The position numbers and the translations under genes were made by a program. Shown in pieces: positions 7,948 through 15,917 of a stretch of 64,000 nt of DNA (its first letter is position 1; every line of letters begins with the position of its first letter). The notes beneath the pieces are model-generated. The model ran no database searches and was not told the origin of the DNA. It saw only the letters and a program-made list of their open reading frames with translations. Source of the DNA: a virus; the IMG/VR virus record IMGVR_UViG_3300046616_000358, positions 1-64,000 of that record, one strand, 5' to 3'.

Positions 7948-8949
7948 TTACGCGGTGACGGCGCTCTCGAGGCGGCACATCCAGGCGTCGTTCAGGATCA
8001 CCGCCGACTGCATGGTCTTGAAGCCGATGAAGCCGCGCTGCGCCAGCGGGTCGGCGCTCGACGGTTTCGGGTTGACCACCAGCGGGGTCAGCGCGAACAT
8101 CCCTTTCAGCGCCACGATGCCGTAGCTGTTCTGGGCGATGTACAGGGTCTGGTAGACGTCGGCGCTGGTGCCGTCGGTCGAGGTCATCGCGCCCTTGGCG
8201 CCACCGGCCGACAGCAGCGGGGCGAAGATGGTGGACGACAGGTAGCGCACGTCCTCCACCTTGCCGATCTCGTTCTCGTACGGCGTCATGCTGCCGTACT
8301 TCTCGACCGGCACGAACACGCTCTTGCCGTCGGCGCCCAGCATGTTGCGGATGTCGGATTCCTGGTCCGGGTGGATCAGGCCGATGAACGACTTGGCCAC
8401 CTGCTCGGTGCCGTAGGCCGGGGTCGACTTGACCACTTTCGTGATCTGCTCGGCGTTCTGGCGTTTCAGCGCCTTGGTGACTTTGCGCTGCAGGGCCAGC
8501 GTGATCGCGGTGTTGACCGCGCTGCGGCTGGCGCCGTTGGCGTACACGACGTTGGTGCCGGCGCGCAGGATGCCGTAGCGCATGCGCTCGATCATCTGCG
8601 CGGCCTGCTCGCCCAGCAGCTCGACCGCTTCGTTGAGGACGTTGTCCTCGTGGGTGTCGAGCACGATGTCGGAAATCTGGATCAGGCCGCCGTACTGGGT
8701 CAGCAGGCACGGGACGTCGGTCGCGGTCAGCTGCTGGGCGCCCGGGGTCACGCCCTCGACCAGCGCGGTCGGGGTGTTGTCCAGCGCGTTGTAGCGGCGG
8801 AACACGATGGTCTTGCTCGAGTTCGACGGCAGTGCTTTGGACTGGCCGAAGCGCTCGAGCACCATGAAGGGAATCGCGCGTTTCAGCAGTTCTTTTTCCG
8901 CGTAAGCGGCAGTGCGTGGCGAGATATCGCCGTAGTTGGTAGCGCCCAT
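7948..8949 (-). CDS. Major capsid protein, N4-gp56 family
   Basis: A 333-residue protein recognised as the N4-gp56-type HK97-fold capsid family. Diagnostic parts are the N-terminal YAEKELLKRAIPFMVLERFG, the block IVFRRYNAL, GGLIQISDIVLDTHED, and AEQITKVVKSTPAYGTE. Length fits the shorter members of the family. CAAGGAGCCAAC precedes the ATG. It lies downstream of the scaffold and upstream of a probable decoration protein. Confidence 0.92.
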   Translation of the reverse strand: MGATNYGDISPRTAAYAEKELLKRAIPFMVLERFGQSKALPSNSSKTIVFRRYNALDNTPTALVEGVTPGAQQLTATDVPCLLTQYGGLIQISDIVLDTHEDNVLNEAVELLGEQAAQMIERMRYGILRAGTNVVYANGASRSAVNTAITLALQRKVTKALKRQNAEQITKVVKSTPAYGTEQVAKSFIGLIHPDQESDIRNMLGADGKSVFVPVEKYGSMTPYENEIGKVEDVRYLSSTIFAPLLSAGGAKGAMTSTDGTSADVYQTLYIAQNSYGIVALKGMFALTPLVVNPKPSSADPLAQRGFIGFKTMQSAVILNDAWMCRLESAVTA

Positions 8950-9206
8950 GTTGGCTCCTTGAGTGAACGAAAAATCGGTGGGGTGGATCTGGTGGTCAGC
9001 GATTTAGCGAGCGCTCGTCGGGGGCAAAGCCTGTCCTTCGATGCGTGCTAGTAACGTGTGGCCGCGTCCGGCAGCGCGACACCATGCGGCGCCCGTGGGG
9101 GCGTATCGCGGTCGCGCTTACTGCTTGCTGCGGTGAGGGTGGTGCGAGCGATGCCCGCCTTGCGGCGCCGGCTGCGTCCGGGGGCAGCGGGCGGGAACGA
9201 ATGGGG

Positions 9207-9455
9207 TCAGTCGGGTGCTTCGGTGAAGGTCACGTAATAGTTCTTGCCGGGCTTGAAGAAGGCGGCGGCCGGGCGGCCATCGCTGATCTGCATCCAGCAT
9301 TCGCCGGACGGCGTGGCGTCGGCGAAGTCCTGGTTCTCGCCGTCCGTGCCGTAGACCGCGCCGAGCCGCATCTTGTGGCTCTGGCGGCTCTCGTTGAATT
9401 TCGTGGTCTCGGTGCTGTGGCACTTCATCTTGGCCACGACGCGGGTGATGGTCAT
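9207..9455 (-). CDS. Small conserved phage protein of the head module (82 aa)
   Basis: The pattern MKCHSTETTKF, AVYGTDGENQDFADATPSGE and FFKPGKNYYVTF is a widespread small phage family. AGGAGAACCGC precedes the ATG. It is usually encoded near capsid genes; its function is not known to me. Confidence 0.7.
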   Translation of the reverse strand: MTITRVVAKMKCHSTETTKFNESRQSHKMRLGAVYGTDGENQDFADATPSGECWMQISDGRPAAAFFKPGKNYYVTFTEAPD

Positions 9456-9536
9456 GCGGTTCTCCTATAGGTGCCCCAGGCGGGGCGGTTATAGGGCTCG
9501 GGTCTTGCGCTCTTGCAGCCCTGCGGTGTTGCGGGT

Positions 9537-10055
9537 TTATTCGACCAGCTGCCAGTCCTCGGCCAGCATGTCGGTCTGCGAGGCCAGCCACGGCACGCGC
9601 GCCCCTTGCGGGTAGGCGGCGCTGTGGACCGGGTAGCTCATGCGGATGAAAGGCAGGTCGACGCCATTGGCCGGTCGGTATTCAAGCCACAGGCCTTTGC
9701 CGTTCCAGCCGCTGCGCGTGACACGGGCACCGCGTTGCAGCGCCTCCAGCGCCAGGCCGAAAGTCAGCGCGTGGCACGGGCGGTAGGCGGCGTCGAAGCT
9801 TGCCTTCGGGGTCCAGCTGACGTAGCCGGCGCGACCGACCACGTTCGGCTTGCCGTCCGGTTCGTACTCGACCAGGTAGCCGGCGTCGGCGCCGTCCTCG
9901 TCAGCCAGCAACTGCCAGCCGCGCAAGGCGTTGTAGGCGCCGCGCGTCATCGGTTCGGCGGTGATCAGCTTGGTGCCGATGAAGCGCGCGCTCACGCCCC
10001 TGGCCGCGTGGATCCGGTCGATATCGGCCCCGGGGTAGGCGGCGGCCTGGCTCAT
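9537..10055 (-). CDS. Tad2-like (DUF2829) protein with an extra N-terminal domain
   Basis: Residues about 96-172 form a DUF2829 domain: LALEALQRGARVTRSGWNGK, DLPFIRM, and the signature PWLASQTDMLAEDWQ. This domain is the Tad2 family, whose studied members sequester the cyclic ADP-ribose signal of Thoeris defence. Residues about 11-93 are a second domain (RFIGTKLITAEPMTRGAYN, GYLVEYEPDGKPN) often fused to DUF2829 in phages. The ATG overlaps the scaffold stop (ATGA), so it is made with the capsid proteins, which is late for a classical anti-defence protein. It could instead be a virion component using the same fold. Confidence 0.85.
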   Translation of the reverse strand: MSQAAAYPGADIDRIHAARGVSARFIGTKLITAEPMTRGAYNALRGWQLLADEDGADAGYLVEYEPDGKPNVVGRAGYVSWTPKASFDAAYRPCHALTFGLALEALQRGARVTRSGWNGKGLWLEYRPANGVDLPFIRMSYPVHSAAYPQGARVPWLASQTDMLAEDWQLVE

Positions 10056-10942
10056 GCTTCGTTCCAGGCCTTGGCGAAATCATCCGACGCCGCCGGTTCC
10101 TGCGGCAGGCTCACGCCCGACGAACGCACGCCCTCGGCCGCTTCCAGCGCGTCGTCGTGGCTGGCCTGGCTGTCGTAGCCGTCGTCCGGCTTGCTGGCCT
10201 GCTTGAACGCGGTCAGCATGTCGATGATCTCGCGCGCACTGCCGCTGTCGATCACCCGCTGCACCGCGCCCTGGTCGGGCTGGGCCGCTTGCCAGGCCGA
10301 GAACTCCGGGCTCTCGACCACTTCCATGAAGTCCTTGTGGACGTCGGCGATCGCGGTGAAGTGGTTTTGCAGGCGCTCGTTCTTGAGGTCGGCAATCACC
10401 TGGTCGACCGTGGCCGATACGCCGCCCACGCAGTCATGGGCGATCTGCTTGACCAGCTTGGTGATCTGCTCGACGAAGTCGGCGCCGAAGTCCTCGGCCA
10501 GCACCGCAGCCGGGTCGGCGTGCTCGTTGCTGGCCGCTTCGCCCGCGTCGTCGGCGCCGCCGTCGCCGGCGTCATCCAGCGGCAGGCTGGCCTGCTCGTC
10601 GTTGACGCTGGAATCGCCCATCGCCGCTTCGCGCGCGTCCAGCTCGGCCTGGCGCGCCTTGAGGCGGCCTTCCCAGCTTTTCAGGCGCTGTTCCTGGTCG
10701 GCGGCCGAGGGGGCGGCGTCGGCGGGGGCGTCGGTGGGCGCTTCGGTGGCCGGTTCGGCGGCTTGTTCCGCCGGCGACTCGGCCGCTTCCTCGGCCGGGC
10801 TGCCTTCCGCTGGCGCTTCGGCAGCCGGCTCGGTCAGGCCGAACGCTTCCTCGTCGCTCACCTGGCTCGGTGGCTGGTCGGGGGCGTTGAATTGATCCGC
10901 GTAATCGGCGGCATGCTCGTCCATCTGTTCTTTGGTTGCCAT
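10052..10942 (-). CDS. Capsid scaffolding protein
   Basis: A 296-residue acidic, Ala/Glu-rich protein with a low-complexity N-terminal half, a coiled segment (LKSWEGRLKARQAELDAREA) and a helical C-terminal region, just upstream of the capsid gene. This is the usual form and place of a scaffold. The last residues, ASDDFAKAWNEA, match the ends of two other virion-operon proteins (12202-12774 and 12764-13150). AGGAG lies 9 bases before the ATG, just after a terminator. Confidence 0.8.
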   Translation of the reverse strand: MATKEQMDEHAADYADQFNAPDQPPSQVSDEEAFGLTEPAAEAPAEGSPAEEAAESPAEQAAEPATEAPTDAPADAAPSAADQEQRLKSWEGRLKARQAELDAREAAMGDSSVNDEQASLPLDDAGDGGADDAGEAASNEHADPAAVLAEDFGADFVEQITKLVKQIAHDCVGGVSATVDQVIADLKNERLQNHFTAIADVHKDFMEVVESPEFSAWQAAQPDQGAVQRVIDSGSAREIIDMLTAFKQASKPDDGYDSQASHDDALEAAEGVRSSGVSLPQEPAASDDFAKAWNEA

Positions 10943-10976
10943 CTGGCTGACTCCTGTGGGATTGAAACGCGGGTGT

Positions 10977-10999
10977 AAAAAAACCCGCGTTCAGCGGGT
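10977..10999 (-). terminator. Rho-independent terminator upstream of the scaffold gene
   Basis: On the minus strand the stem ACCCGC/GCGGGT with a 5-base loop is followed by seven T. Stem and loop closely resemble the terminator at 7319-7341. Confidence 0.8.
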
Positions 11000-11025
11000 C
11001 GGGTACTGGGTGTTCGGGTGCGGGG

Positions 11026-11256
11026 CTATGCCGGCGTGGCCTCGCGCTGCGCCAGCCGCTGGCTGCGGTGCGCGCTCGATTCGAAGACCGGGTGCCACCG
11101 GTCCAGCTGCGGCCCCAGCGCGCCCCACTCGGCCAGCTGGGTGCGCAGCGGGTCGGCGCGGGCGTAGTCGCGCGCGGCGCGGGCGGCGGTCCATGCGGCG
11201 TGCAGCGCGGCCAGCTGCGCCGCTTCGGCACTGGTCAGGTTCGCTTGGTCGGACAT
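11026..11256 (-). CDS. Small helical virion-operon protein (76 aa)
   Basis: Starts MSDQANLTSAEAAQLAALHA; its ATG shares a base with the upstream stop (TGATG). The helix ARAARDYARADPLRTQL weakly resembles the C-terminal helix of cysteinyl-tRNA synthetase, which may be chance. Function unknown. Confidence 0.6.
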   Translation of the reverse strand: MSDQANLTSAEAAQLAALHAAWTAARAARDYARADPLRTQLAEWGALGPQLDRWHPVFESSAHRSQRLAQREATPA

Positions 11257-11495
11257 CAGGTGGCATCCCGGGCGAGGCGTTCCAGCACGCGGCGCACGCC
11301 GTCGGTGGTGGCGCTGGCGCGGATGACCGGGCGCAGCGGCGGCAGTTTTTCCAGCGCCGTGGCCCACGACATGTCGTGCCCTTGTTGCTGGTAGAAGGAG
11401 ATCGCATCCGGGTGCAGGAGGACGATATATGGCTCGCTGCTGTTCGCTTGCAGGGTCGCGATCGCGTGCTTAGCGTCAGCCAGGGACAGCGTCAT
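11256..11495 (-). CDS. Hypothetical protein (79 aa) of the virion operon
   Basis: Starts MTLSLADAKHAIATL with ATGA overlap to the gene before it. It contains EPYIVLLHPDAISFYQQQG and a basic end. No family recognised; retained in the operon by overlap on both sides. Confidence 0.6.
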   Translation of the reverse strand: MTLSLADAKHAIATLQANSSEPYIVLLHPDAISFYQQQGHDMSWATALEKLPPLRPVIRASATTDGVRRVLERLARDAT

Positions 11496-11965
11496 ACGCC
11501 GGGCCGCTGGTCCATGCCGTAAAACGCCACCATCAGCGCGGTGTGCGCCGGAATCCCCATCGGGGCGCGCTTGACGTGGTGCTCGACGTCGTCGGGGCTC
11601 TGGTACAGGTGGCTCGACTTCGGCATGGCCGGCGGCCGGGCCTGGCTCAGGCGCGCGGCGTTGGCGTCCAGCGCCTCGAGGTAGGCGTCGACGATGCCGG
11701 GCGCGCGGTTCAGGCGGTACACCGGGTGGCCGAGCGAGGTGCGGGTCTGGTCGATGTAGCGTTCGATCTCGAGCACGCCGGTGCCGCGCAGCAGGCGCAG
11801 GTACTTGTTGATCCCCGACAGGCTGTAGCCGAGCAGGGCGCGCAGGTCGTCGCGCAGCAGCGGGCCGGCGCGCAGCGCGCCGATCAGCTTGCGCACGTTG
11901 TCATCGCGGCGGCGGGTGGCGCTGGTCACGCGGTTGGGGCGGGCGGTGGCGTGGGTGTCGACCAT
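11492..11965 (-). CDS. Winged-helix protein in the late operon (157 aa)
   Basis: Residues about 23-85 look like a winged helix-turn-helix: RKLIGALRAGPLLRDDLRAL, then SLSGINKYLRLLRGTGVLEI as recognition helix and wing. The C-terminal part is hydrophilic. A DNA-binding regulator or a packaging-associated protein is possible. The stop overlaps the next start. Confidence 0.65.
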   Translation of the reverse strand: MVDTHATARPNRVTSATRRRDDNVRKLIGALRAGPLLRDDLRALLGYSLSGINKYLRLLRGTGVLEIERYIDQTRTSLGHPVYRLNRAPGIVDAYLEALDANAARLSQARPPAMPKSSHLYQSPDDVEHHVKRAPMGIPAHTALMVAFYGMDQRPGV

Positions 11966-11966
11966 G

Positions 11967-12212
11967 TCAGGCCTTCGGGCTCAGGTTCGGGTTGTCGTCC
12001 AGCAGGACGCGGCGCAGGCATTGCAGCTGCTTGATGGCGCCCTGGGTATGGCGCAGCTGGTCGGGCGTCACCGTGGCCAGGTCGACCAGGTGCGATTCGA
12101 TCACGGCGTCGAGCAGTGAAATCAGCGCGCGCATCGGCAAGGTGGCGCGCAGCAGCTGCAGTTCCAGCGTGTCGGCCGCGATCAGGTCGCGCAGTTCGAG
12201 GCTAGTTCGCAT
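11967..12212 (-). CDS. Small helical protein (81 aa) of the virion operon
   Basis: Leu-rich helices (LRDLIAADTLELQLLRATL, ALISLLDAVIESHLVDLATV) without a known domain. The start overlaps the end of the upstream gene by 11 bases, which supports translation. Function unknown. Confidence 0.6.
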   Translation of the reverse strand: MRTSLELRDLIAADTLELQLLRATLPMRALISLLDAVIESHLVDLATVTPDQLRHTQGAIKQLQCLRRVLLDDNPNLSPKA

Positions 12213-12774
12213 GTTGGTTCCATGAATGGGCGTAGTCGGCCAGGTTGGAGCCGGCGCTGGCCGCCTCGGCGCCGGCCCCGGCCGCCAGCTTGGCCGCGCC
12301 GGTGTTCTTCAGTGCCTGGCCGCTGGCCTTGGCGGCGGAATAGGCGTCGGCACCGGTCAGGGTGGTGCGCGCCAGCTTCTGCACCGCTTCGCCGGCGTGC
12401 ATCGCTTTGGCCCCGGCCTTGACCAACTTGCCGCCGGGGATCAGGCCGGCCGCCGCCAGCGCCATGTCGGCCTTGTCGCCGCGGTGGATGGCGTCGTTCA
12501 GTTCGAGCGCGCTGGTGATCTCCCCCGTCACCGGCAGCGAGCCGACCAGCAGCGCGGTTTTCGGGTAGTCCTGCTTGACCTCGTTCCAGCGCCGGCTGGC
12601 GTCGTCCAGATAGCTGTCGTGACGGCCCCAGGCGGCAGCGTAGTCGGTGGCGGCGTCGCCGGTCGCGGCCGGCATGGGGGCCGGGGCCGGTGCCGGCGGC
12701 TGGCCGCGGCTGTCGCGCCAGCCCTGGGCCAGCGCCTCGTCGTCGCTGCGCTTTTCCATGGCGTTAGTGGGCAT
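12202..12774 (-). CDS. Putative internal virion protein with a WN-type C-terminal tag (190 aa)
   Basis: A Pro-rich N-terminus is followed by DYAAAWGRHDSYLDDASRRW, a hydrophobic segment (ALLVGSLPVTGEITSALEL) and AAAGLIPGGKLVKAG. The last two blocks recall the pre-toxin TG-type region of polymorphic toxins. The protein ends NLADYAHSWNQHAN, like the scaffold end. It is a relative of the next protein upstream. A cargo or ejected virion protein is inferred. The ATG overlaps the upstream stop; a second ATG five codons later is also possible. Confidence 0.6.
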   Translation of the reverse strand: MPTNAMEKRSDDEALAQGWRDSRGQPPAPAPAPMPAATGDAATDYAAAWGRHDSYLDDASRRWNEVKQDYPKTALLVGSLPVTGEITSALELNDAIHRGDKADMALAAAGLIPGGKLVKAGAKAMHAGEAVQKLARTTLTGADAYSAAKASGQALKNTGAAKLAAGAGAEAASAGSNLADYAHSWNQHAN

Positions 12775-13150
12775 CGTTGTTCCAGGCCTGGGCGTAGTCG
12801 GCGGCGGCGTCGCCCACCTCGAGCGCGTTGCCGGCGCGGTTGATCTGTTGGGCGTGGCGGGTGATCGGGGCCAGCGCCTTCTCGGCCGCGTTCATGCCCA
12901 CCCGCAGCGAAGCGGGCGCGATCCGGGTCGCGGCCTTGGCCAGCTTCACGCCGGGAATGAACGACACCGCCGCCTTGATGCCGTCGCCGGTATTGCCCGC
13001 GTCCATGGCGTCGGCGTAGTCGGCCACTGCCGCCAGCTGGCCCGTCACCGGCATCACCTCGGCGATGGTGGTGGCGATCGGGTGTTCTTTCTTGGCCTCG
13101 CGCCACCATGCGCGCGCATGGGTCACGTAGTCGTCGTCCGGCTTATCCAT
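12764..13150 (-). CDS. Paralogous putative internal virion protein with a WN-type tag (128 aa)
   Basis: Starts MDKPDDDYVTHARAWWREAK and contains EVMPVTGQLAAVADYADAM and VSFIPGVKLAKAATRI. These match, in order, the segments around LPVTGEITSALELNDAI and GLIPGGKLVKAG of its downstream neighbour. It ends AADYAQAWNNDAH. I chose the ATG at 13148-13150, near the end of the upstream gene. The two look like an old tandem duplication; function is unknown. Confidence 0.6.
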   Translation of the reverse strand: MDKPDDDYVTHARAWWREAKKEHPIATTIAEVMPVTGQLAAVADYADAMDAGNTGDGIKAAVSFIPGVKLAKAATRIAPASLRVGMNAAEKALAPITRHAQQINRAGNALEVGDAAADYAQAWNNDAH

Positions 13151-13355
13151 GGGCGCGTTCCAGGCCGGCGGCGCGCAGCTCATGGCGGGCGCGCAGGATG
13201 CGGTGCGCGACCATGCCGCGTTCGGTCATGTGGGCATCGCTGAAGGCCAGGTTGTAGTTCAGGCGCTCGCCGTTCACCACGCGCTGCATGCGGTAGACGG
13301 TCATCGCGCCCAGCTGCTCTTTGCTGTTGGCGACGCGTTTGGGGCGGATGTTCAT
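13143..13355 (-). CDS. Small basic protein (70 aa) of the virion operon
   Basis: Starts MNIRPKRVANSKEQLGAM after AAGGACCACC; ATGA overlap with the upstream small gene. It contains VYRMQRVVNGERLNYNLAF and many Arg/His. No family recognised. Confidence 0.6.
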   Translation of the reverse strand: MNIRPKRVANSKEQLGAMTVYRMQRVVNGERLNYNLAFSDAHMTERGMVAHRILRARHELRAAGLERAHG

Positions 13356-13534
13356 GGTGGTCCTTGCGGTGCGCCGTCGATGCGGCGGCAGGGCTGGAGC
13401 GTGGCGGCGTCCAGGATCGTGAAATGGCCTTGCGCGCGCCAGCCGATGGTGTCGAGGGTAAAGCAGCCGTGGATGTCGCCCACGATCAGGTCGCGCCCGC
13501 GCAGGTTGCGCCCGCAGCGCTGCACCATGTTCAT
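13352..13534 (-). CDS. Truncated metallophosphoesterase-like peptide (60 aa)
   Basis: The N-terminus reads GRDLIVGDIHGCF, the first metal-binding GDIHG motif of calcineurin-like phosphatases. It is followed by only about 35 unrelated residues, so the other metal motifs (GDxxDRG, GNHE) are absent and it cannot be a complete enzyme. ATG overlaps the portal stop and its own stop overlaps the next start, so it is very likely translated. It may be a remnant that has been kept as a short gene. Confidence 0.6.
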   Translation of the reverse strand: MNMVQRCGRNLRGRDLIVGDIHGCFTLDTIGWRAQGHFTILDAATLQPCRRIDGAPQGPP

Positions 13535-15906
13535 CCGTCGAGGCGCGCGGTTTCGATGCCGGCGCCTTCGCCCACGCCGGGGCCGGCGCTCGCGCTATCC
13601 GGTGGCGGCGGGCTGGCGGCGGCGCTCGGATCCGGCATGGCCGGGGCGCTGGTGCGGTTCTCGCCTTGCGGGGCGGCGGGCATGCCCGCCTGCGCGGGAA
13701 CCGGCACGCCGGTGGGGTCGGGGCCGGTGGGCGGGGCGTCCTTCGGGGTCTTGTCGATGTAGCCGGCCGACAGCAGGATCGCATCGCCGGCCGGCGCCAC
13801 CTGCGGGCTGGACGCGGCCACGCCACCGGCCTGCATCGCGGCGTAGGCGCCGTCGACATTCGTTTTGACGGCGATCGCGTGGATGCGCTCGACGTCGGCG
13901 GCCAGCTTGGCCACCTCGGCTTGGGTTTTCTTGACCGCCAGCTGGGCGTTCTCGAGTTGCAGCGCCTGCAGCTGCTGGCCCATGGCAGCGGCCTGCTGCG
14001 CTTGCTGGTTGTTCTGCTCGGCCGCGACTTCCTCTTCGGTTTTGACGATGCTGTCGAGGTCGTGCGCGGCGGCGCGTTGCCTGAGCAATTCTTCGCGCTT
14101 GATGTAGGGCGCGTCTTCCGGCGCGATGGTGGCGGCGAAGTCGTTCAATTGCTGGCCGCGCAGTTCCTTGGCCATCAGGCTGGCGGTGCCGCGCGCCTTG
14201 ACGTTGAAATCGCCTTTAATGCTGTCGTCCGGGTTGAACTGCATGTTCCATTTATACAAACTCTCGATGAAACTCTGGGTCACGCTGTCGTAGTTGCGCA
14301 GCAAATCCTTGATGCCGATGCTGGCATTCGCCATCAGCATGCTCATGCCGCTGGCGGTGCCGGCCGCGCCCTGGGTGGCGTTCTCGCCCTGCATGTAACG
14401 GGGGATGGCGGTGACGTCGTCGGCGTTTTTCTTGAACATTTCGACCACCGGCATCAGGTACTCGAGGCCATTCGGCACCTGCAATACGCGCACCGCCGGG
14501 GCAGCGGGATCCTTGCCGTTGCGCGCCCAGATTTTGAAGGGGTACATGTCGTCGGCGCGTTCCTGCGGCGACAAGAGGTCCATGTTCACTTCGAACTGCG
14601 GGCCGGCGGTGAGCGCGCCGTTGTCCAGCACCATCCGGGTGCCCGCGTTGATCATGGTCTGGTCGTCGCGCATCACGGAGGCGTAACCGTCGCCGAAAAT
14701 GCTGGTTTCGTCCTTGTCGACGTAGTACAGGTGGTAGGGCCAGGTCACGCCGTTGATCGGCTGCAGCACCACCTTGATCACCGTCCCATCGGGCAGCATC
14801 CAGACATTGCCGAAAAAGGTTTCGTGCATGCGGTTGCCGGGCACTTCCCAGCCGGCACCGGCCAGCAGTTCGCCGTCGAGCCAGCCCCAGCGCTCGAGGA
14901 CTTCGTAGTTGCCGTCGTCTTTCGTCTGGGCGCCGGGGCGTTCGCCGATGGCGCGGATTTCGGTGTCGAAATAGCGCGCGGTCTGGGCACCCTTGGGGTT
15001 GGCTTCGATGTAGTCGCGGATGGCCTTGCCCTTGAACGACTTTTTCTTGGCCAGACTGGCCAGCTTGGCGCGCGTCATCAGGTGGCGTTCGTAGGCGTAG
15101 CGGCACTCGGCCAGGCTGGTGGCGCTCATGTCCGGGTACCAGCGCCAGAGCGGCACGTAGTCCAGGAACGGCACCACGTACGACTCGACTTTCATGGCCC
15201 ACTTGCCCTGCTCGATCACGAATTTGCTGCGCGTCTTGCGCTCGACCAGCGGCGCTTTGAGCACCCCGGTGCCGTACAGGTGGCCGCTGTGCAGCACCTG
15301 GCGCGCGGTGGTCGCGTAGTCGGCCTCGGCCAGCTGGTCGTCGATCACCTGCATCATGCCCTTGGCGGCGACCGTCACCACTTTCTTGATGGCGGCGTCG
15401 ACTTCCTGCTTGCTGGGGGCGCGCCCTTCGGCCTGCTGCAGCGCTTGCACGATCTGGGCCTTGGTGGCGCGGTCGATGCTGGGCTTCGACGTGGCCTCGG
15501 CCAGCCAGGTGCGCTCGGCCCCGGTCGGGAACAGCAGGTCGGCGACCCGCGCGTCGACGGTCTTGATCTTGACCCGGGTGGCGCGCACGAACGCGCGGCT
15601 GCGGCGCGGGCCGATCAGGGCCAGCACGTCGGGGTCGTAGATGCCGCGGTACTGGCGCAAATCCTTGAGCCAGCGTTCCTCGGTGTCGCGCCGCGCGTTC
15701 TCGGCCTGGCCGAATTCGGCCAGGAGCACCGCGCCCAGCGCATCGCCCGGCTGGTAGGCGCGGTTGTCCTCGCGTTCCATGCCTTGGGTGGCGGCAGCCA
15801 CATAGTCGCGCTCGGCCTGGGCGCGCGCGTCATGGCCGCCCATCCCCTCGATCGAGGCCTGGACGTACTGGGTTTCCGCCTGGGTCAGTCGGTCGGTGTC
15901 GGTCAT
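13531..15906 (-). CDS. Portal protein, P22-like family
   Basis: A 791-residue dodecameric portal, the DNA entry and exit channel of the head. Evidence: size, position directly after TerL, and portal-like blocks such as VADLLFPTGAERTWLAEA, PFLDYVPLWRWYPDMSATSL and FGDGYASVMRDDQTMINAGT. A Gln/Ala-rich coiled coil (about residues 625-690) and a Pro/Ala-rich tail close the protein. I chose ATG at 15904-15906, preceded by AAGGAT; a longer open frame to 16623 lies over TerL and is not used. Confidence 0.88.
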   Translation of the reverse strand: MTDTDRLTQAETQYVQASIEGMGGHDARAQAERDYVAAATQGMEREDNRAYQPGDALGAVLLAEFGQAENARRDTEERWLKDLRQYRGIYDPDVLALIGPRRSRAFVRATRVKIKTVDARVADLLFPTGAERTWLAEATSKPSIDRATKAQIVQALQQAEGRAPSKQEVDAAIKKVVTVAAKGMMQVIDDQLAEADYATTARQVLHSGHLYGTGVLKAPLVERKTRSKFVIEQGKWAMKVESYVVPFLDYVPLWRWYPDMSATSLAECRYAYERHLMTRAKLASLAKKKSFKGKAIRDYIEANPKGAQTARYFDTEIRAIGERPGAQTKDDGNYEVLERWGWLDGELLAGAGWEVPGNRMHETFFGNVWMLPDGTVIKVVLQPINGVTWPYHLYYVDKDETSIFGDGYASVMRDDQTMINAGTRMVLDNGALTAGPQFEVNMDLLSPQERADDMYPFKIWARNGKDPAAPAVRVLQVPNGLEYLMPVVEMFKKNADDVTAIPRYMQGENATQGAAGTASGMSMLMANASIGIKDLLRNYDSVTQSFIESLYKWNMQFNPDDSIKGDFNVKARGTASLMAKELRGQQLNDFAATIAPEDAPYIKREELLRQRAAAHDLDSIVKTEEEVAAEQNNQQAQQAAAMGQQLQALQLENAQLAVKKTQAEVAKLAADVERIHAIAVKTNVDGAYAAMQAGGVAASSPQVAPAGDAILLSAGYIDKTPKDAPPTGPDPTGVPVPAQAGMPAAPQGENRTSAPAMPDPSAAASPPPPDSASAGPGVGEGAGIETARLDG

Positions 15907-15917
15907 GCGGGGATCCT

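Noticed and set aside
11026-11256. Cysteinyl-tRNA synthetase fragment
   Set aside because: Resemblance is limited to one short helix with common residues.
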